DNA from: JABDGC01 sp964449835
GTDB lineage: Bacteria; Pseudomonadota; Gammaproteobacteria; DSM-16500
Direction: 5' to 3'
Length of the DNA stretch: 64,000 nucleotides
Assembly (NCBI GenBank): GCA_964449835.1
Contig: CAYVBZ010000003.1
Location: 1-64,000 of the forward strand
Shown here: one piece after another, positions 18,489-26,614 of the stretch
Layout of the letters: each line of letters begins with the position of its first letter
Position numbering within the stretch: the stretch's first letter is position 1
The notes under the pieces: model-generated
The model's database searches: none
What the model was told of the DNA's origin: nothing
Seen by the model: only the letters and a program-made list of their open reading frames with translations
Position numbers and translations under genes: made by a program

Positions 18489-18796
18489 ATTTTGCTCGCT
18501 TGCTCCGGTTGGTATTTTTCATGTATATCAAAAAGGAAGCGTTGCCTGCAAATACACGAAGTTTCCCCTTCCCCACGGCGGCGTACCCATGCCTTACTGC
18601 ATATATAGTAGGTAACCTAGCTTAGGTTACAAGTCATCCTGAACGAAGTGAAGGGCCTGTTAAAATTTCCAGCGATTCTTCGCTTTGCTCAGAATGACAG
18701 TTGTAACCTAAGCTAGGTTACCTACTATATTTTATGGAACCTGCGATTTAGGTTTTCGCCCTGTACGAAGGGATTTTTTGGTTTTGGGTTTTTCTC
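18489..18796. other. Intergenic region holding MITE copy 2
   Basis: Between the peptidase start and the KAP NTPase stop there is no gene I can support. Apart from the 122-bp element at 18606-18727 nothing recognisable is seen. Confidence 0.6.
18606..18727. mobile_element. 122-bp MITE-like element, copy 2
   Basis: Perfect 27-bp terminal inverted repeats (outer end TAGTAGGTAACCTAGC) flank the same core as copy 1 at 16527, with TA on both sides. Length is identical to copy 1 and sequence nearly so, which implies recent mobility. It has no coding capacity. Confidence 0.85.
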
Positions 18797-20959
18797 TCAC
18801 ACCGTCCGCGGCATCTCCTTCGCCGTCTCAGTCTTCATCAAATCCAAAAAAATCATCAATGCCAATTGCTCTCTCTCCCGCAATTTCTCAAATTCCAAAT
18901 CCTCAAACATCGCCTTCGCATGCTGTTCCAACCATTTCGGCGGACAAAAATCCCCAATCCGCTTCAACGACTCATCCCAGGACGCATCCTTTTGATAATG
19001 CCGCAGCGCTTGTTCTATTGGTTCTTGAAAAATCGCGCGCAAAAATGCCAACAAGCCAACATCCTCCAAAGTAATTTTCTGAACATAGCGCTTACAATCC
19101 TCTCCCGTCCCCCAGTCCTTCCAAGCATACAAAATCGGCAAAAGCTTAGGATGCTCAGCCAATCTTTCCGTACGCGCCCAGAATTGAATGCGCTCGACCG
19201 CCAATTTACGCAGCACTAGCAAGTGCTCCGCACTCACCTCCCGAAACTCCATAGGCAACAGGGTTTCCGCCTCACCCGCATGTTCTTGCGACAGCGACTC
19301 CACTTCATGCACAATGATGTGGACACTTTTCGTTGCCTTCAGAACGGCGTGCCTCAACAAAGTAAAGCGCAGCTCCTCTTTTTCAAAATGCCGCAAAAAA
19401 TTATGAATAATACGGTGTATGCGCATAGGCGTATTAAACCGCAGCAAAGAACTTTCCCCTTCAGGAAAAAGATCGCCATTATCAAGCAAGGCATTAATAA
19501 TGTTGCCGATGTTTTCCGCAGGAACCTGCGTCATGGCGGCAGCATCCAGCAAGTCAATAAATTTGACAATACGATTGTCTTGATTCAATCGCGTCAGGGC
19601 TTGAATAAAAGCCTCTTCATTCGAAGCCAACTGCAAAATTGTTTCCATTTCTTCCGTTGAAATATCACCCGGCTGCATCGACAAACGGAAATAAGCCTCA
19701 AACCAATCCGGACTGCAAACACGGCGCAATTTTCTCGCCTGCGTTTCGGAATGGAAAGCAACGTCATTTATCTGATAAATTTTCCGCAAGCGCGGAAATA
19801 AATACTTCATCAAGCGCAATAAAATGTCACGGTCCATGCGCCCCGTGCGGCCCAAAATTTCATCGCAGCGCAGCCTATCTTTTTTCAACTTCTCTTGGTC
19901 AAAGTGATAGACGCCTTCCACCAGGTTTGTAAATAAATCTTTATTATCGCGGATCCCGGCGTAGACCTCCGGTAAAAAAACTTCGATCGCGGTCAGCGCG
20001 AAAAAATCCACGGCGTAAACCACTTCTTTTACACGCGGATAACCAAAGCTGAGCGCGTTCAAGTAGCGTGTAATGTCCCGGCAATTTTCAAAGAAATAAC
20101 GTAAAGCAGAATAATAAAGGTCCGCCCAATCTGCGCTGTTCCAATCGACTCCCTCAAGATAGGGCATCAGCATTTTCAGTTTGTCGAGCAGAATATTTTC
20201 CAAGTCTTGGCGCGTAATCCCTGGCACGTCAAAAGACAGTTGCACAATTTTTTCTAAAAGCGCGCCGCCTGCCCCGCCCTCCAAACGATTAATAGCACTC
20301 ACCACCTGTTCTTTATCCAAGGCCAACAAATAAACTGTATTCGCAAAATCTCCCATCGATTTCACAATCTGAAACATTTGCTTGATTTCAGGATCGTAAA
20401 GCCGGGAAATATTATCGATGATCACAATAATTTTGTGCGGCTGCCTACGCAAAAGCTCATTCAATTCCGCTTTCACCAAGGTCAAATCACGCCCCGACTC
20501 CCAACCATAAGCATCCTCTCGGTTGCGCCATTGCTTGAGCCAATTTTGTTTAGGCCGCAAGGCTTTGGGTACCGGTTGATGGGTGAAAAAAGAAATATAA
20601 AGCTCCAGAAGATGAATAATTCTCGCGGAATTTTTAAAATAAGCCGCGGAACGCAGTGCGGAAGACAAACGTCTGAAAAAACTATAGATGAGCTGGTTTT
20701 GTCCTGAATAGCTCCATGGGCTAAAATTTAATACAATTGGCTTCTGAGGATCTTCGATATTCGTGCCGGCAAATTCAAGCTCTTCCAGGATCAGATTAAC
20801 CAGAGAAGTCTTTCCAGAACCAAAGCCGCCATATAAACCCACGACCAAACTCTGTGTATCCTGATGGTCCAGCAAGCAACGCGCCAGATATTTAGCAAAA
20901 ACTGACCTATTTAGCCTGTCTTGTTCACTTTTTAATATTGGCCGGTCTGCGTCAAACAT
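18797..20959 (-). CDS. KAP-family P-loop NTPase
   Basis: ATPase of the STAND-related KAP group. Walker A is GGFGSGKTS (residues 44-52) and Walker B is IIVIIDN (residues 177-183). The family's W-rich element appears as NFSPWSYSG (residues 78-86). The 720 aa are of family size, but I see no convincing membrane helices, which many KAP proteins carry. The C-terminal 400 residues are helical with no domain I recognise. KAP NTPases are reported in phage-defence and membrane-associated contexts, but nothing here fixes the role. It is transcribed divergently from proC. Confidence 0.85.
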   Translation of the reverse strand: MFDADRPILKSEQDRLNRSVFAKYLARCLLDHQDTQSLVVGLYGGFGSGKTSLVNLILEELEFAGTNIEDPQKPIVLNFSPWSYSGQNQLIYSFFRRLSSALRSAAYFKNSARIIHLLELYISFFTHQPVPKALRPKQNWLKQWRNREDAYGWESGRDLTLVKAELNELLRRQPHKIIVIIDNISRLYDPEIKQMFQIVKSMGDFANTVYLLALDKEQVVSAINRLEGGAGGALLEKIVQLSFDVPGITRQDLENILLDKLKMLMPYLEGVDWNSADWADLYYSALRYFFENCRDITRYLNALSFGYPRVKEVVYAVDFFALTAIEVFLPEVYAGIRDNKDLFTNLVEGVYHFDQEKLKKDRLRCDEILGRTGRMDRDILLRLMKYLFPRLRKIYQINDVAFHSETQARKLRRVCSPDWFEAYFRLSMQPGDISTEEMETILQLASNEEAFIQALTRLNQDNRIVKFIDLLDAAAMTQVPAENIGNIINALLDNGDLFPEGESSLLRFNTPMRIHRIIHNFLRHFEKEELRFTLLRHAVLKATKSVHIIVHEVESLSQEHAGEAETLLPMEFREVSAEHLLVLRKLAVERIQFWARTERLAEHPKLLPILYAWKDWGTGEDCKRYVQKITLEDVGLLAFLRAIFQEPIEQALRHYQKDASWDESLKRIGDFCPPKWLEQHAKAMFEDLEFEKLREREQLALMIFLDLMKTETAKEMPRTV

Positions 20960-21055
20960 GTGGATAGCATCCTCTATCCCTGTCCCTATCTATAAGCTTA
21001 ACTGAATAAAGAACCATTTAAAATATGCCCGTCTTCGCGTAACATCAAACATATT

Positions 21056-21904
21056 ATGTCAGGGACCACAAGCACTATGGTTGCAAGCCGACCGACAATC
21101 GCCGTCATTGGCGCCGGAAACATGGGGAGCTCGCTGATTAGCGGCCTGCTCAAGGAAGAGTACCCTGCAAAGCAGATCTGGGCCTGCGACCCTTCCGATG
21201 AAAAGCGGCGTGACTTACATGAGCACTTCAAAGTCTCCGTCACCTCCAAAAATGAAGAGGCCGTCCAGCAGGCCGACGTATTAATTTTCGCGGTGAAACC
21301 GCAGACCATGAAAGCCATGGTTAAAAAACTTGTGCCCCTGATTCAAAACAAAAAACCTTTAATTATCTCCATCGCAGCCGGCATCCGTGAAAAACAGCTT
21401 CAAACCTGGCTTGGCGGACAAGTCCCCATTGTGCGCGCCATGCCAAATATGCCGGCACTCATCGGCTGCGGCGCCGCCGCGCTCTATGCCAATGACTTTA
21501 CCTCAGAAGTACAACGCCAAATGGCGGAAGACATTTTGCGCGCGGTGGGCACCACGGTTTGGCTGAAAAATGAAAAGCAAATGGATGCCGTCACGGCCCT
21601 TTCCGGTTCTGGGCCTGCTTACTTTTTTTTATTTATCGAAGCGCTGCAAGCCGCGGGAGAGACCCTGGGCCTGCCGGAAGAAACGGCGCGCGAACTTTCG
21701 CTTCAAACCGCCTATGGTGCTGTCATGCTTGCCTTGGAAAGTGAAGAAACGGTCATACAATTGCGTCAGCGCGTGACCTCCCCACAGGGCACCACCGAAC
21801 GCGCTTTAGCTGTTTTAGAAGAGGGCGGCTTTCGTCCTTTAATTTTGAACGCACTTCAGGCCGCAAAGGAGCGCTCTGAAGAATTGGCAAAGGAGAAAAA
21901 ATAA
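21056..21904 (+). CDS. proC: Pyrroline-5-carboxylate reductase
   Basis: Last step of proline synthesis: NAD(P)H reduction of pyrroline-5-carboxylate. The Rossmann motif IAVIGAGNMGSSLISG lies near residues 14-29. The ALSGSGPAYFFLFIEAL signature and the RQRVTSPQGTTERAL substrate loop are intact. At 282 aa it is slightly longer than usual. Neither the ATG at 21056 nor the one at 21077 has a good ribosome site; the second would give a more typical N-terminus. It overlaps yggT by one base (TAATG), as in many gammaproteobacterial proC-yggT operons. Confidence 0.95.
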   Translation: MSGTTSTMVASRPTIAVIGAGNMGSSLISGLLKEEYPAKQIWACDPSDEKRRDLHEHFKVSVTSKNEEAVQQADVLIFAVKPQTMKAMVKKLVPLIQNKKPLIISIAAGIREKQLQTWLGGQVPIVRAMPNMPALIGCGAAALYANDFTSEVQRQMAEDILRAVGTTVWLKNEKQMDAVTALSGSGPAYFFLFIEALQAAGETLGLPEETARELSLQTAYGAVMLALESEETVIQLRQRVTSPQGTTERALAVLEEGGFRPLILNALQAAKERSEELAKEKK

Positions 21905-22479
21905 TGATGCACGCCATCGTCAATGCCCTGGTCTTTTTAATTAACACCATCGCCGATCTGTATGTCTTTATTCTGATTGCGCGCATCATCCTGGTTTGGG
22001 TACATGCCGACTATTACAACCCCATGACGAAGTTCATCGCAAAGTTAACTGACCCCGCGGTCCTCCCAATCAAACGTTTTATTCCGAGTTTTAAAGACGT
22101 GGAATTAGCCAGCGTGGTTTTAATTTTCGCCGTCCAAATTGTCAAATTTTTCTTGATCGGCATTATCGCTTATAGCCTGCCTAATGTTTTCGGCTTAGTG
22201 CTGCTTGCCTTGGCCGAAACCCTGAAGCTCACCATTAATGTTTTTTTCTATGCCATCTTGCTCCAAGTTATTTTAAGTTGGTTTCCTTATTCACATCAGG
22301 AAGTTTATAATCTGTTGGCCATCATCACTGCGCCAATTATGCGGCCCATCCGGCGTTATGTTCACCCCGTGCAGGGCTTTGACATTTCTCCAATCCCTGC
22401 ACTCATTGGCCTGCAACTCATTGTCATTCTCTGCGTAGATCCTTTGTATGCCGCGGGAATGTATCTTGCTTTCCGCTAA
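21904..22479 (+). CDS. yggT: YggT family integral membrane protein
   Basis: Inner-membrane protein of the YggT family, which is linked genetically to proC and osmotic/ion homeostasis, with no settled biochemical role. The 191 aa contain two similar halves, each with the pattern of hydrophobic helix, R-[IV]-[IL]-x-x-W, and a proline-rich turn (VLVWVHADYYNP and VILSWFPYSHQE). An RBS (AAAGGAG) lies inside the end of proC. It is followed after 17 bp by a membrane-protein gene with a strong RBS. Confidence 0.9.
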   Translation: MMHAIVNALVFLINTIADLYVFILIARIILVWVHADYYNPMTKFIAKLTDPAVLPIKRFIPSFKDVELASVVLIFAVQIVKFFLIGIIAYSLPNVFGLVLLALAETLKLTINVFFYAILLQVILSWFPYSHQEVYNLLAIITAPIMRPIRRYVHPVQGFDISPIPALIGLQLIVILCVDPLYAAGMYLAFR

Positions 22480-22496
22480 TTGAAAGGAGGAAGGGT

Positions 22497-22931
22497 ATGC
22501 CCAGAAAAAGAAAAAACCTTCTCTCTCGGCAATATATCAAATTGCCGAAAGTGAAACTGTTCGCCATGGCGAAAAAACCCTTGGTCAAATTTTCAAACCC
22601 CTTGCTGCCGATCTTGCCGCAAATTTTGATTATCGCGGTTTGCATCGGCATTTATTACGCCATGATCAACTTTTATCTTTTCTTTGAATGGGGTTTTTAT
22701 ATTTATTACGCGCTTAAATTTATCGTCGCCTTTGAGCTGCTCTCTTCCGCCAGCCGCTCGCTCATTTTGCCCGTCGCGGCTTTACTGCTCTGCGCTGCGG
22801 CGCTCTTTACCAACGGCCATTATTTCAATACACTGCTGAACACCGACACCGCCCAACAACTCGGCGTCATCGCCCTGCTCGGCCTTTTCATTTATTTTTT
22901 AAAGCGAAGGAGTTCTCGTCATGCTAAATAA
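22497..22931 (+). CDS. Membrane protein of unknown function (about four TM helices)
   Basis: The 144-aa product begins with a very basic stretch (MPRKRKNLLSRQYIK), then about four hydrophobic helices (around residues 36-62, 64-82, 88-104 and 118-134) and a basic tail. A strong ribosome site (AAAGGAGG) precedes the ATG. It overlaps the next gene by 11 bp. I do not recognise a family. The position suggests a proC-yggT operon extension. Confidence 0.7.
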   Translation: MPRKRKNLLSRQYIKLPKVKLFAMAKKPLVKFSNPLLPILPQILIIAVCIGIYYAMINFYLFFEWGFYIYYALKFIVAFELLSSASRSLILPVAALLLCAAALFTNGHYFNTLLNTDTAQQLGVIALLGLFIYFLKRRSSRHAK

Positions 22932-23262
22932 AATTCTGACTGCCCCCATTAGACACCTCACCGTCCTCATCCTCTTCAGCTTCGGCGTCATTTACGGCAG
23001 CGCCCATATTTTTCCCACTATCCTCCTCTTAGTTTCATCCCGAGACTGGATTTCCCAACTTCTCCTCCAAATTTTCGCCGGCGGCGAACTTGGCTCTGCC
23101 ATCCGCAACCTCCTCTCAGTCATCGCCATTCCTCTTCTCATCGGCGCCATCCCCGCCTGCATCTACTGGCTCGCCAAACAACGCCGCTTTCCCTATTTCA
23201 TGCATATTGTCTGGATCGTCTGGCTGGTCCAGATGACTGCTATTATTATTTTGCATCATTGA
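22921..23262 (+). CDS. Small membrane protein of unknown function (about three TM helices)
   Basis: This 113-aa protein has hydrophobic segments at about residues 11-37, 63-86 and 92-110. It overlaps the preceding membrane-protein gene, and AAGGAG lies about 7 nt before its ATG, so both are probably made together. It is not recognised. It is the last gene before the AT-rich island starts at about 23271. Confidence 0.65.
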   Translation: MLNKILTAPIRHLTVLILFSFGVIYGSAHIFPTILLLVSSRDWISQLLLQIFAGGELGSAIRNLLSVIAIPLLIGAIPACIYWLAKQRRFPYFMHIVWIVWLVQMTAIIILHH

Positions 23263-23270
23263 TTTGTTGT

Positions 23271-23296
23271 GGGGGTCAAATCTTTCCTTCAATCTT
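23271..23296. repeat. Island-bracketing repeat, left copy
   Basis: The 25-nt sequence starting GGGGTCAAATCTTTCC recurs at 31545-31569 in the same orientation with one mismatch. Shorter relatives of the GGGGTC(A/C)AA motif appear near 26512 and, inverted, near 30998. Confidence 0.7.
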
Positions 23297-23430
23297 GATA
23301 TATTGCAGGAAAAAACAGTAGAGCAATTGGCAATTGAAATCGCATCTTCCATTAAAGGCCAAATAAATATTGTTGGTTTTTCATCTGGTGGATATATTGC
23401 TCAGGAAATTATTAGGCTTTCACCGGATAA
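23297..23430 (+). repeat. 134-bp partial duplication of the alpha/beta hydrolase gene
   Basis: Matches 28577-28710 with five substitutions, same orientation, 5280 bp apart. It includes the hydrolase nucleophile motif GFSSGG. It is fused in frame to an integrase fragment. Confidence 0.9.
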
Positions 23431-23635
23431 GAAATATGCCGAGAAAGCCGGCCTTACGATAGAAAATTTTAGTGGTCATTCCCTGCGATCTGGCTTTATC
23501 ACTTCTGGTGCTGCCGCAGGTGCTGATTTTTTTAAGCTGATGGAAGTATCACGGCACAAGAAGCCAGAAACAGTTATGGGTTATGTGCGGGAGCCAAAGC
23601 TGTTCGAGAACCATGCAGGTGAGAAGTTTTTATAA
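23297..23635 (+). pseudogene. Chimeric remnant: hydrolase fragment joined to tyrosine recombinase C-terminus
   Basis: The open frame (from 23264) encodes the copied hydrolase piece (residues about 12-56), then the C-terminal catalytic part of a phage-type tyrosine recombinase. Visible catalytic elements are GHSLRSG (His-x-x-Arg), the second histidine in SRHKKPETV, and the tyrosine in MGYVR. The N-terminal and most of the catalytic domain are missing, so it should not recombine DNA. The junction marks past rearrangement at the island border. Whether the frame is translated is unknown. Confidence 0.85.
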
Positions 23636-23646
23636 TTTCTTTGCTA

Positions 23647-23676
23647 TTGACACTATAGCAAATTGTATATACAATT
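23647..23676 (+). promoter_or_regulatory. brnTA promoter and palindromic operator
   Basis: TTGACA (23647-23652), a 17-bp spacer and TACAAT (23670-23675) form a strong promoter. The perfect 16-bp palindrome AATTGTATATACAATT (23661-23676) overlaps the -10, fitting BrnA autorepression. The brnT ATG is only 11 bp beyond the -10, so the leader is about 5 nt. Confidence 0.75.
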
Positions 23677-23686
23677 AGGATGGAAC

Positions 23687-23965
23687 ATGAAAATTACATA
23701 CGATCCTAATAAGCGAAAAAAAACGCTCGATGAACGCGGCTTAGACTTCCTCGATGCATCGCTTATTTTTGATGGTGCAGTATTCGAGTTTGAAGATACT
23801 AGGGAAAATTATCAGGAAAAACGTATTATAACAGTAGGTCATCTGGCTGGGCGTATGGTTATTGTTGGGTATGTTAAGCGTGGTAGCACAAAACACATTT
23901 TTTCAATGAGGAAAGCAAATGCGCGCGAAGTCAAAAAATATCAAAAGCAATTTGAAGAAAGTTGA
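23687..23965 (+). CDS. brnT: BrnT-family ribonuclease toxin
   Basis: Toxin of the BrnTA type II module, a RelE-fold ribonuclease. The 92 aa begin MKITYDPNKRKKTLDERGLDF and contain the family pattern of an F-D-G-AVFEFED strand, REN..EKRIITVG and the C-terminal HIFSMRKANAREVKKY. The ATG at 23687 is preferred because an upstream TTG start at 23663 lies within the promoter. It overlaps brnA by 47 bp in another frame. The module lies in the AT-rich island beside the integrase remnant, as is common for toxin-antitoxin cargo. Confidence 0.92.
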   Translation: MKITYDPNKRKKTLDERGLDFLDASLIFDGAVFEFEDTRENYQEKRIITVGHLAGRMVIVGYVKRGSTKHIFSMRKANAREVKKYQKQFEES

Positions 23966-24242
23966 TGCTCATCGCGTTAAAAAGCATGAATACGATGAGC
24001 TGCCTGAATTAACAGATAAAATGTTTAGTCAGGCCACTTATAAAGTGGGCGGTGCTATAAAGCCAGCACCACGGCGTCGTGGTACCCAAAAAGCACCCAC
24101 TAAAGTTGCTTTAAATTTACGCCTACCGAGAGAAGTTGTAGAATATTTCAAGTCAGAGGGCGCAGGGTGGCAAACAAAAATAGGTGTTGCGTTACTTTCT
24201 TGGATAAAATCACATCGGCATCATAAACATTCTACCCGATAA
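23919..24242 (+). CDS. brnA: BrnA-family antitoxin
   Basis: Ribbon-helix-helix antitoxin that binds BrnT and represses the operon. The 107 aa show the C-terminal RHH (KVALNLRLPREVVEYFKSEG) and the GWQTKIGVALLSWI helix typical of BrnA. The N-terminal 60 residues are basic and probably wrap the toxin. GAGGAAA is the likely ribosome site. A dispersed repeat begins just after its stop. Confidence 0.92.
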   Translation: MRAKSKNIKSNLKKVDAHRVKKHEYDELPELTDKMFSQATYKVGGAIKPAPRRRGTQKAPTKVALNLRLPREVVEYFKSEGAGWQTKIGVALLSWIKSHRHHKHSTR

Positions 24243-24246
24243 GGAA

Positions 24247-24288
24247 GGCCCTTCGAGACAGTGCTACGCACTTCCTCAGGACGAACGG
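24247..24288. repeat. Dispersed GGCCCTTCGAGAC...CGAACGG repeat, copy 1
   Basis: The 42-bp element shares both ends (GGCCCTTCGAGAC and CGAACGG) with 61118-61161, in opposite orientation and with a different middle. A partial relative (CCTGAGGAAG) sits near 16498. Confidence 0.7.
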
Positions 24289-24340
24289 TTTTAAATTATT
24301 ATTAAAATTATCTATTTGTGCAACAAATTCCAGTATTGTT

Positions 24341-26278
24341 CTATAACTTACTCTTCTTCTGTAATGGCTCCTCTTTCGATGCTACAGTTCCCATTCCTGC
24401 TGTTGTTTGTTCAACGGGTGGCCGTTTAAACAATTTGGGATCCCAATTCATTTGTTTTTCCACTTCGTTTGCTGTTGTAATGGTAGATTCCTTATTTTCA
24501 TGCATCATTCTAAAATGCTTCAGAGTTTTCGCTAAATGATCGACCTGATTCAATAGATTTTCATCATGATCATGGTCCCCGTTCACCTCCTCTTTTTTTT
24601 CATCCATTGTATGGATTAACTCGTTGCATACTTTTTTAAATCGTAAATCAGTGATCAGTGTTTTGTCCTCAATCTCTTTTTGGTAATTTTTACTTCCGTC
24701 TGTGATAACTTCGACACAGGTTATTTCTTTCGGGCGGGCCTCATTTGTTTTTGAATGGAAATAGAACAATTGTGAAGGAACGACCTCAAGACTCTCCTCC
24801 TCATTCTCTTCTAACCATTCATCCTCCTCTTCATTATCCTCTAACTCCTCATCCTTCTCCTCTTTATCTTCTAACTCATCATCCTCATCCTCATCCTTAT
24901 CCTCTAATTCTTCCTTCATGGATATCTCTCCATTTTCAAACGTCTTATCACCCTCAATCAATTTCTGAATATCGCTCGCGAGCGTATCTAAATTATTCGA
25001 GATAAGAACCTCACTTCTAACATTAACGCCCATATTTTTTAAATAATTTCTGGCTTCGACGCAGGTTTGCATAAAATCATCATCTTCTTTTCCATCCGCC
25101 AACTCACCCACCAGAATCACCTCATCCACTGTTTTTAAAGCGGCGCATAGCGCTTTCTCTTTTGTAAAATCCGCGATGTTTAGGATACCCGTTGTTTTTG
25201 CGGAAAGAGAGGCCTCCTCTTCGCGCAGCTCTTGGAAATATATAATAACTTCGTCAAGTGAAGGACGCTTTTCGGGGTTCTTATCAATCATTTTTTTTAT
25301 CAAGCTGGTTAAGATTACATTGTCTTTAAACGGAGAGTGTTTATTCAGGTATAATTTTTTATTTTCAACCTGGCGGAACGGAACAAAACCAAATAATTCA
25401 GCCAATAGAATGCCCAACGCATAAACGTCGACCGCGGGTGAAAAAAGAATTTTTTCATTATTCTTATCGGTTTCAGGGGCCCTATAGGGTTTCGTACCAC
25501 GAGGATGCATGCTGACAGCGGCATTGTCCTCGTCCATGACCAAGGAAAGTCCATAATCAAGCGTTGTTAGCTTATTGTTAAGTGCGTCATATCGCATATT
25601 TTCCGGCTTAATGTCACAGTGTATATAGCCTTTTTCGTGGACCTCTTGAACGCGCTCCAGTGCTTGTAGTGCGATATTAAGCTGCGACATTGGAGATAGT
25701 GTTTGATGATTAAGTAAATAGGAGTCAAGATTTTCTCCGTTCGCATAGTCCATGATGAAATAAGTTTTACTCTCTGCTTCTATAAAATTGCCGTGGCTTA
25801 CTTTTATATCCTTTAGCAGTCGATGTTCCGCCCTCAACAGTAGTTCAAGTTCTGCCCTAATATTCGGGTTTTCAACTCTGATATAAGATTCATCCTCTTT
25901 TTTATACCGTTTAAGATTGCTTACTTTAACAACCTCCCAGCTCCCTGTTTTTATATTTTGCACTAATTTGACCTTGCCATAGGATCCTTGGCCGAGATGC
26001 TTTCCATATTTCACTCCTTTATAAACAGCGTATAAATCACCATTCTGTTCTTTTATCATGGTGTAGACTGGCCATTCTTTAGGCCAATCAAGTCCGGATT
26101 TTTTTATTTCTTCCCTGATCGTTTCTTTAGAATAACGCCCAGCTGGTAATGTTGACAAAACCTTCTCCAAATCACTCGCCGCTTCCTCATTAAACAGCCG
26201 GCTATTTTTTTTGTCTTGCAAATCTTCCAGATCGACCTCTAAAGGAATATTCAGCATTTTTTTGACTCGGCTTTTCAT
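24341..26278 (-). CDS. Eukaryote-like Ser/Thr protein kinase, candidate secreted effector
   Basis: The 645 aa hold a full kinase domain at about residues 90-350. Key elements are the Gly-loop GQGSYG (96-101), lysine K118, catalytic loop HCDIKPEN (220-227, Cys replacing the usual Arg), metal motif DYG (241-243, instead of DFG), GTKPYRAPE (261-269) and DVYALG. No transmembrane or PASTA region is seen, unlike bacterial PknB-type kinases. The C-terminal half includes a dense Glu/Asp repeat (about residues 440-500) and a charged tail. That layout resembles Legionella/Coxiella-type translocated kinases, so an effector role is plausible but unproven. It is transcribed alone, convergent with brnTA. 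Confidence 0.88.
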   Translation of the reverse strand: MKSRVKKMLNIPLEVDLEDLQDKKNSRLFNEEAASDLEKVLSTLPAGRYSKETIREEIKKSGLDWPKEWPVYTMIKEQNGDLYAVYKGVKYGKHLGQGSYGKVKLVQNIKTGSWEVVKVSNLKRYKKEDESYIRVENPNIRAELELLLRAEHRLLKDIKVSHGNFIEAESKTYFIMDYANGENLDSYLLNHQTLSPMSQLNIALQALERVQEVHEKGYIHCDIKPENMRYDALNNKLTTLDYGLSLVMDEDNAAVSMHPRGTKPYRAPETDKNNEKILFSPAVDVYALGILLAELFGFVPFRQVENKKLYLNKHSPFKDNVILTSLIKKMIDKNPEKRPSLDEVIIYFQELREEEASLSAKTTGILNIADFTKEKALCAALKTVDEVILVGELADGKEDDDFMQTCVEARNYLKNMGVNVRSEVLISNNLDTLASDIQKLIEGDKTFENGEISMKEELEDKDEDEDDELEDKEEKDEELEDNEEEDEWLEENEEESLEVVPSQLFYFHSKTNEARPKEITCVEVITDGSKNYQKEIEDKTLITDLRFKKVCNELIHTMDEKKEEVNGDHDHDENLLNQVDHLAKTLKHFRMMHENKESTITTANEVEKQMNWDPKLFKRPPVEQTTAGMGTVASKEEPLQKKSKL

Positions 26279-26614
26279 GGCGCCTCCTCACTTTGCGTAG
26301 AATCCTTTTTTAAGTATAGGCGAGAAAGTTGAAAAATCAGAAAATCAGGGGGAGTGCCGGAAAAATTTAAAAATAAAGTAATTCAAGAGCTTGTAATAAG
26401 CTGATCTTTAAAGTCAACCATTAGCGCGGCCTATATAATATGTATACAATCTAATGAGTCACCCTTGCGGGCAAATCGTAAATAAATTTTAACCTGTCGC
26501 GTACGGGTCAAAGGGGGTCAAATCTTGGACTTTACCCCAAACTAACTCAAGAGAGTAGACTTAATTTATAAAATAAGAATAAAATTCATTGACTAAAATA
26601 AGTAGAAACACATC
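26279..26614. other. Intergenic region upstream of the five-gene operon
   Basis: AT-rich, with no gene supported. It contains a GGGGGTCAAATCTTGG motif (about 26513-26528) related to the island-bracketing repeat. The operon promoter should lie here, but I cannot place it convincingly. Confidence 0.5.

Noticed and set aside
23264..23635. Functional integrase for the island
   Set aside because: Only the C-terminal catalytic part remains, and its N-terminus is a copied hydrolase piece.
24341..26278. PknB-type membrane kinase
   Set aside because: No transmembrane helix or PASTA repeats; the acidic C-terminus is unlike that group.
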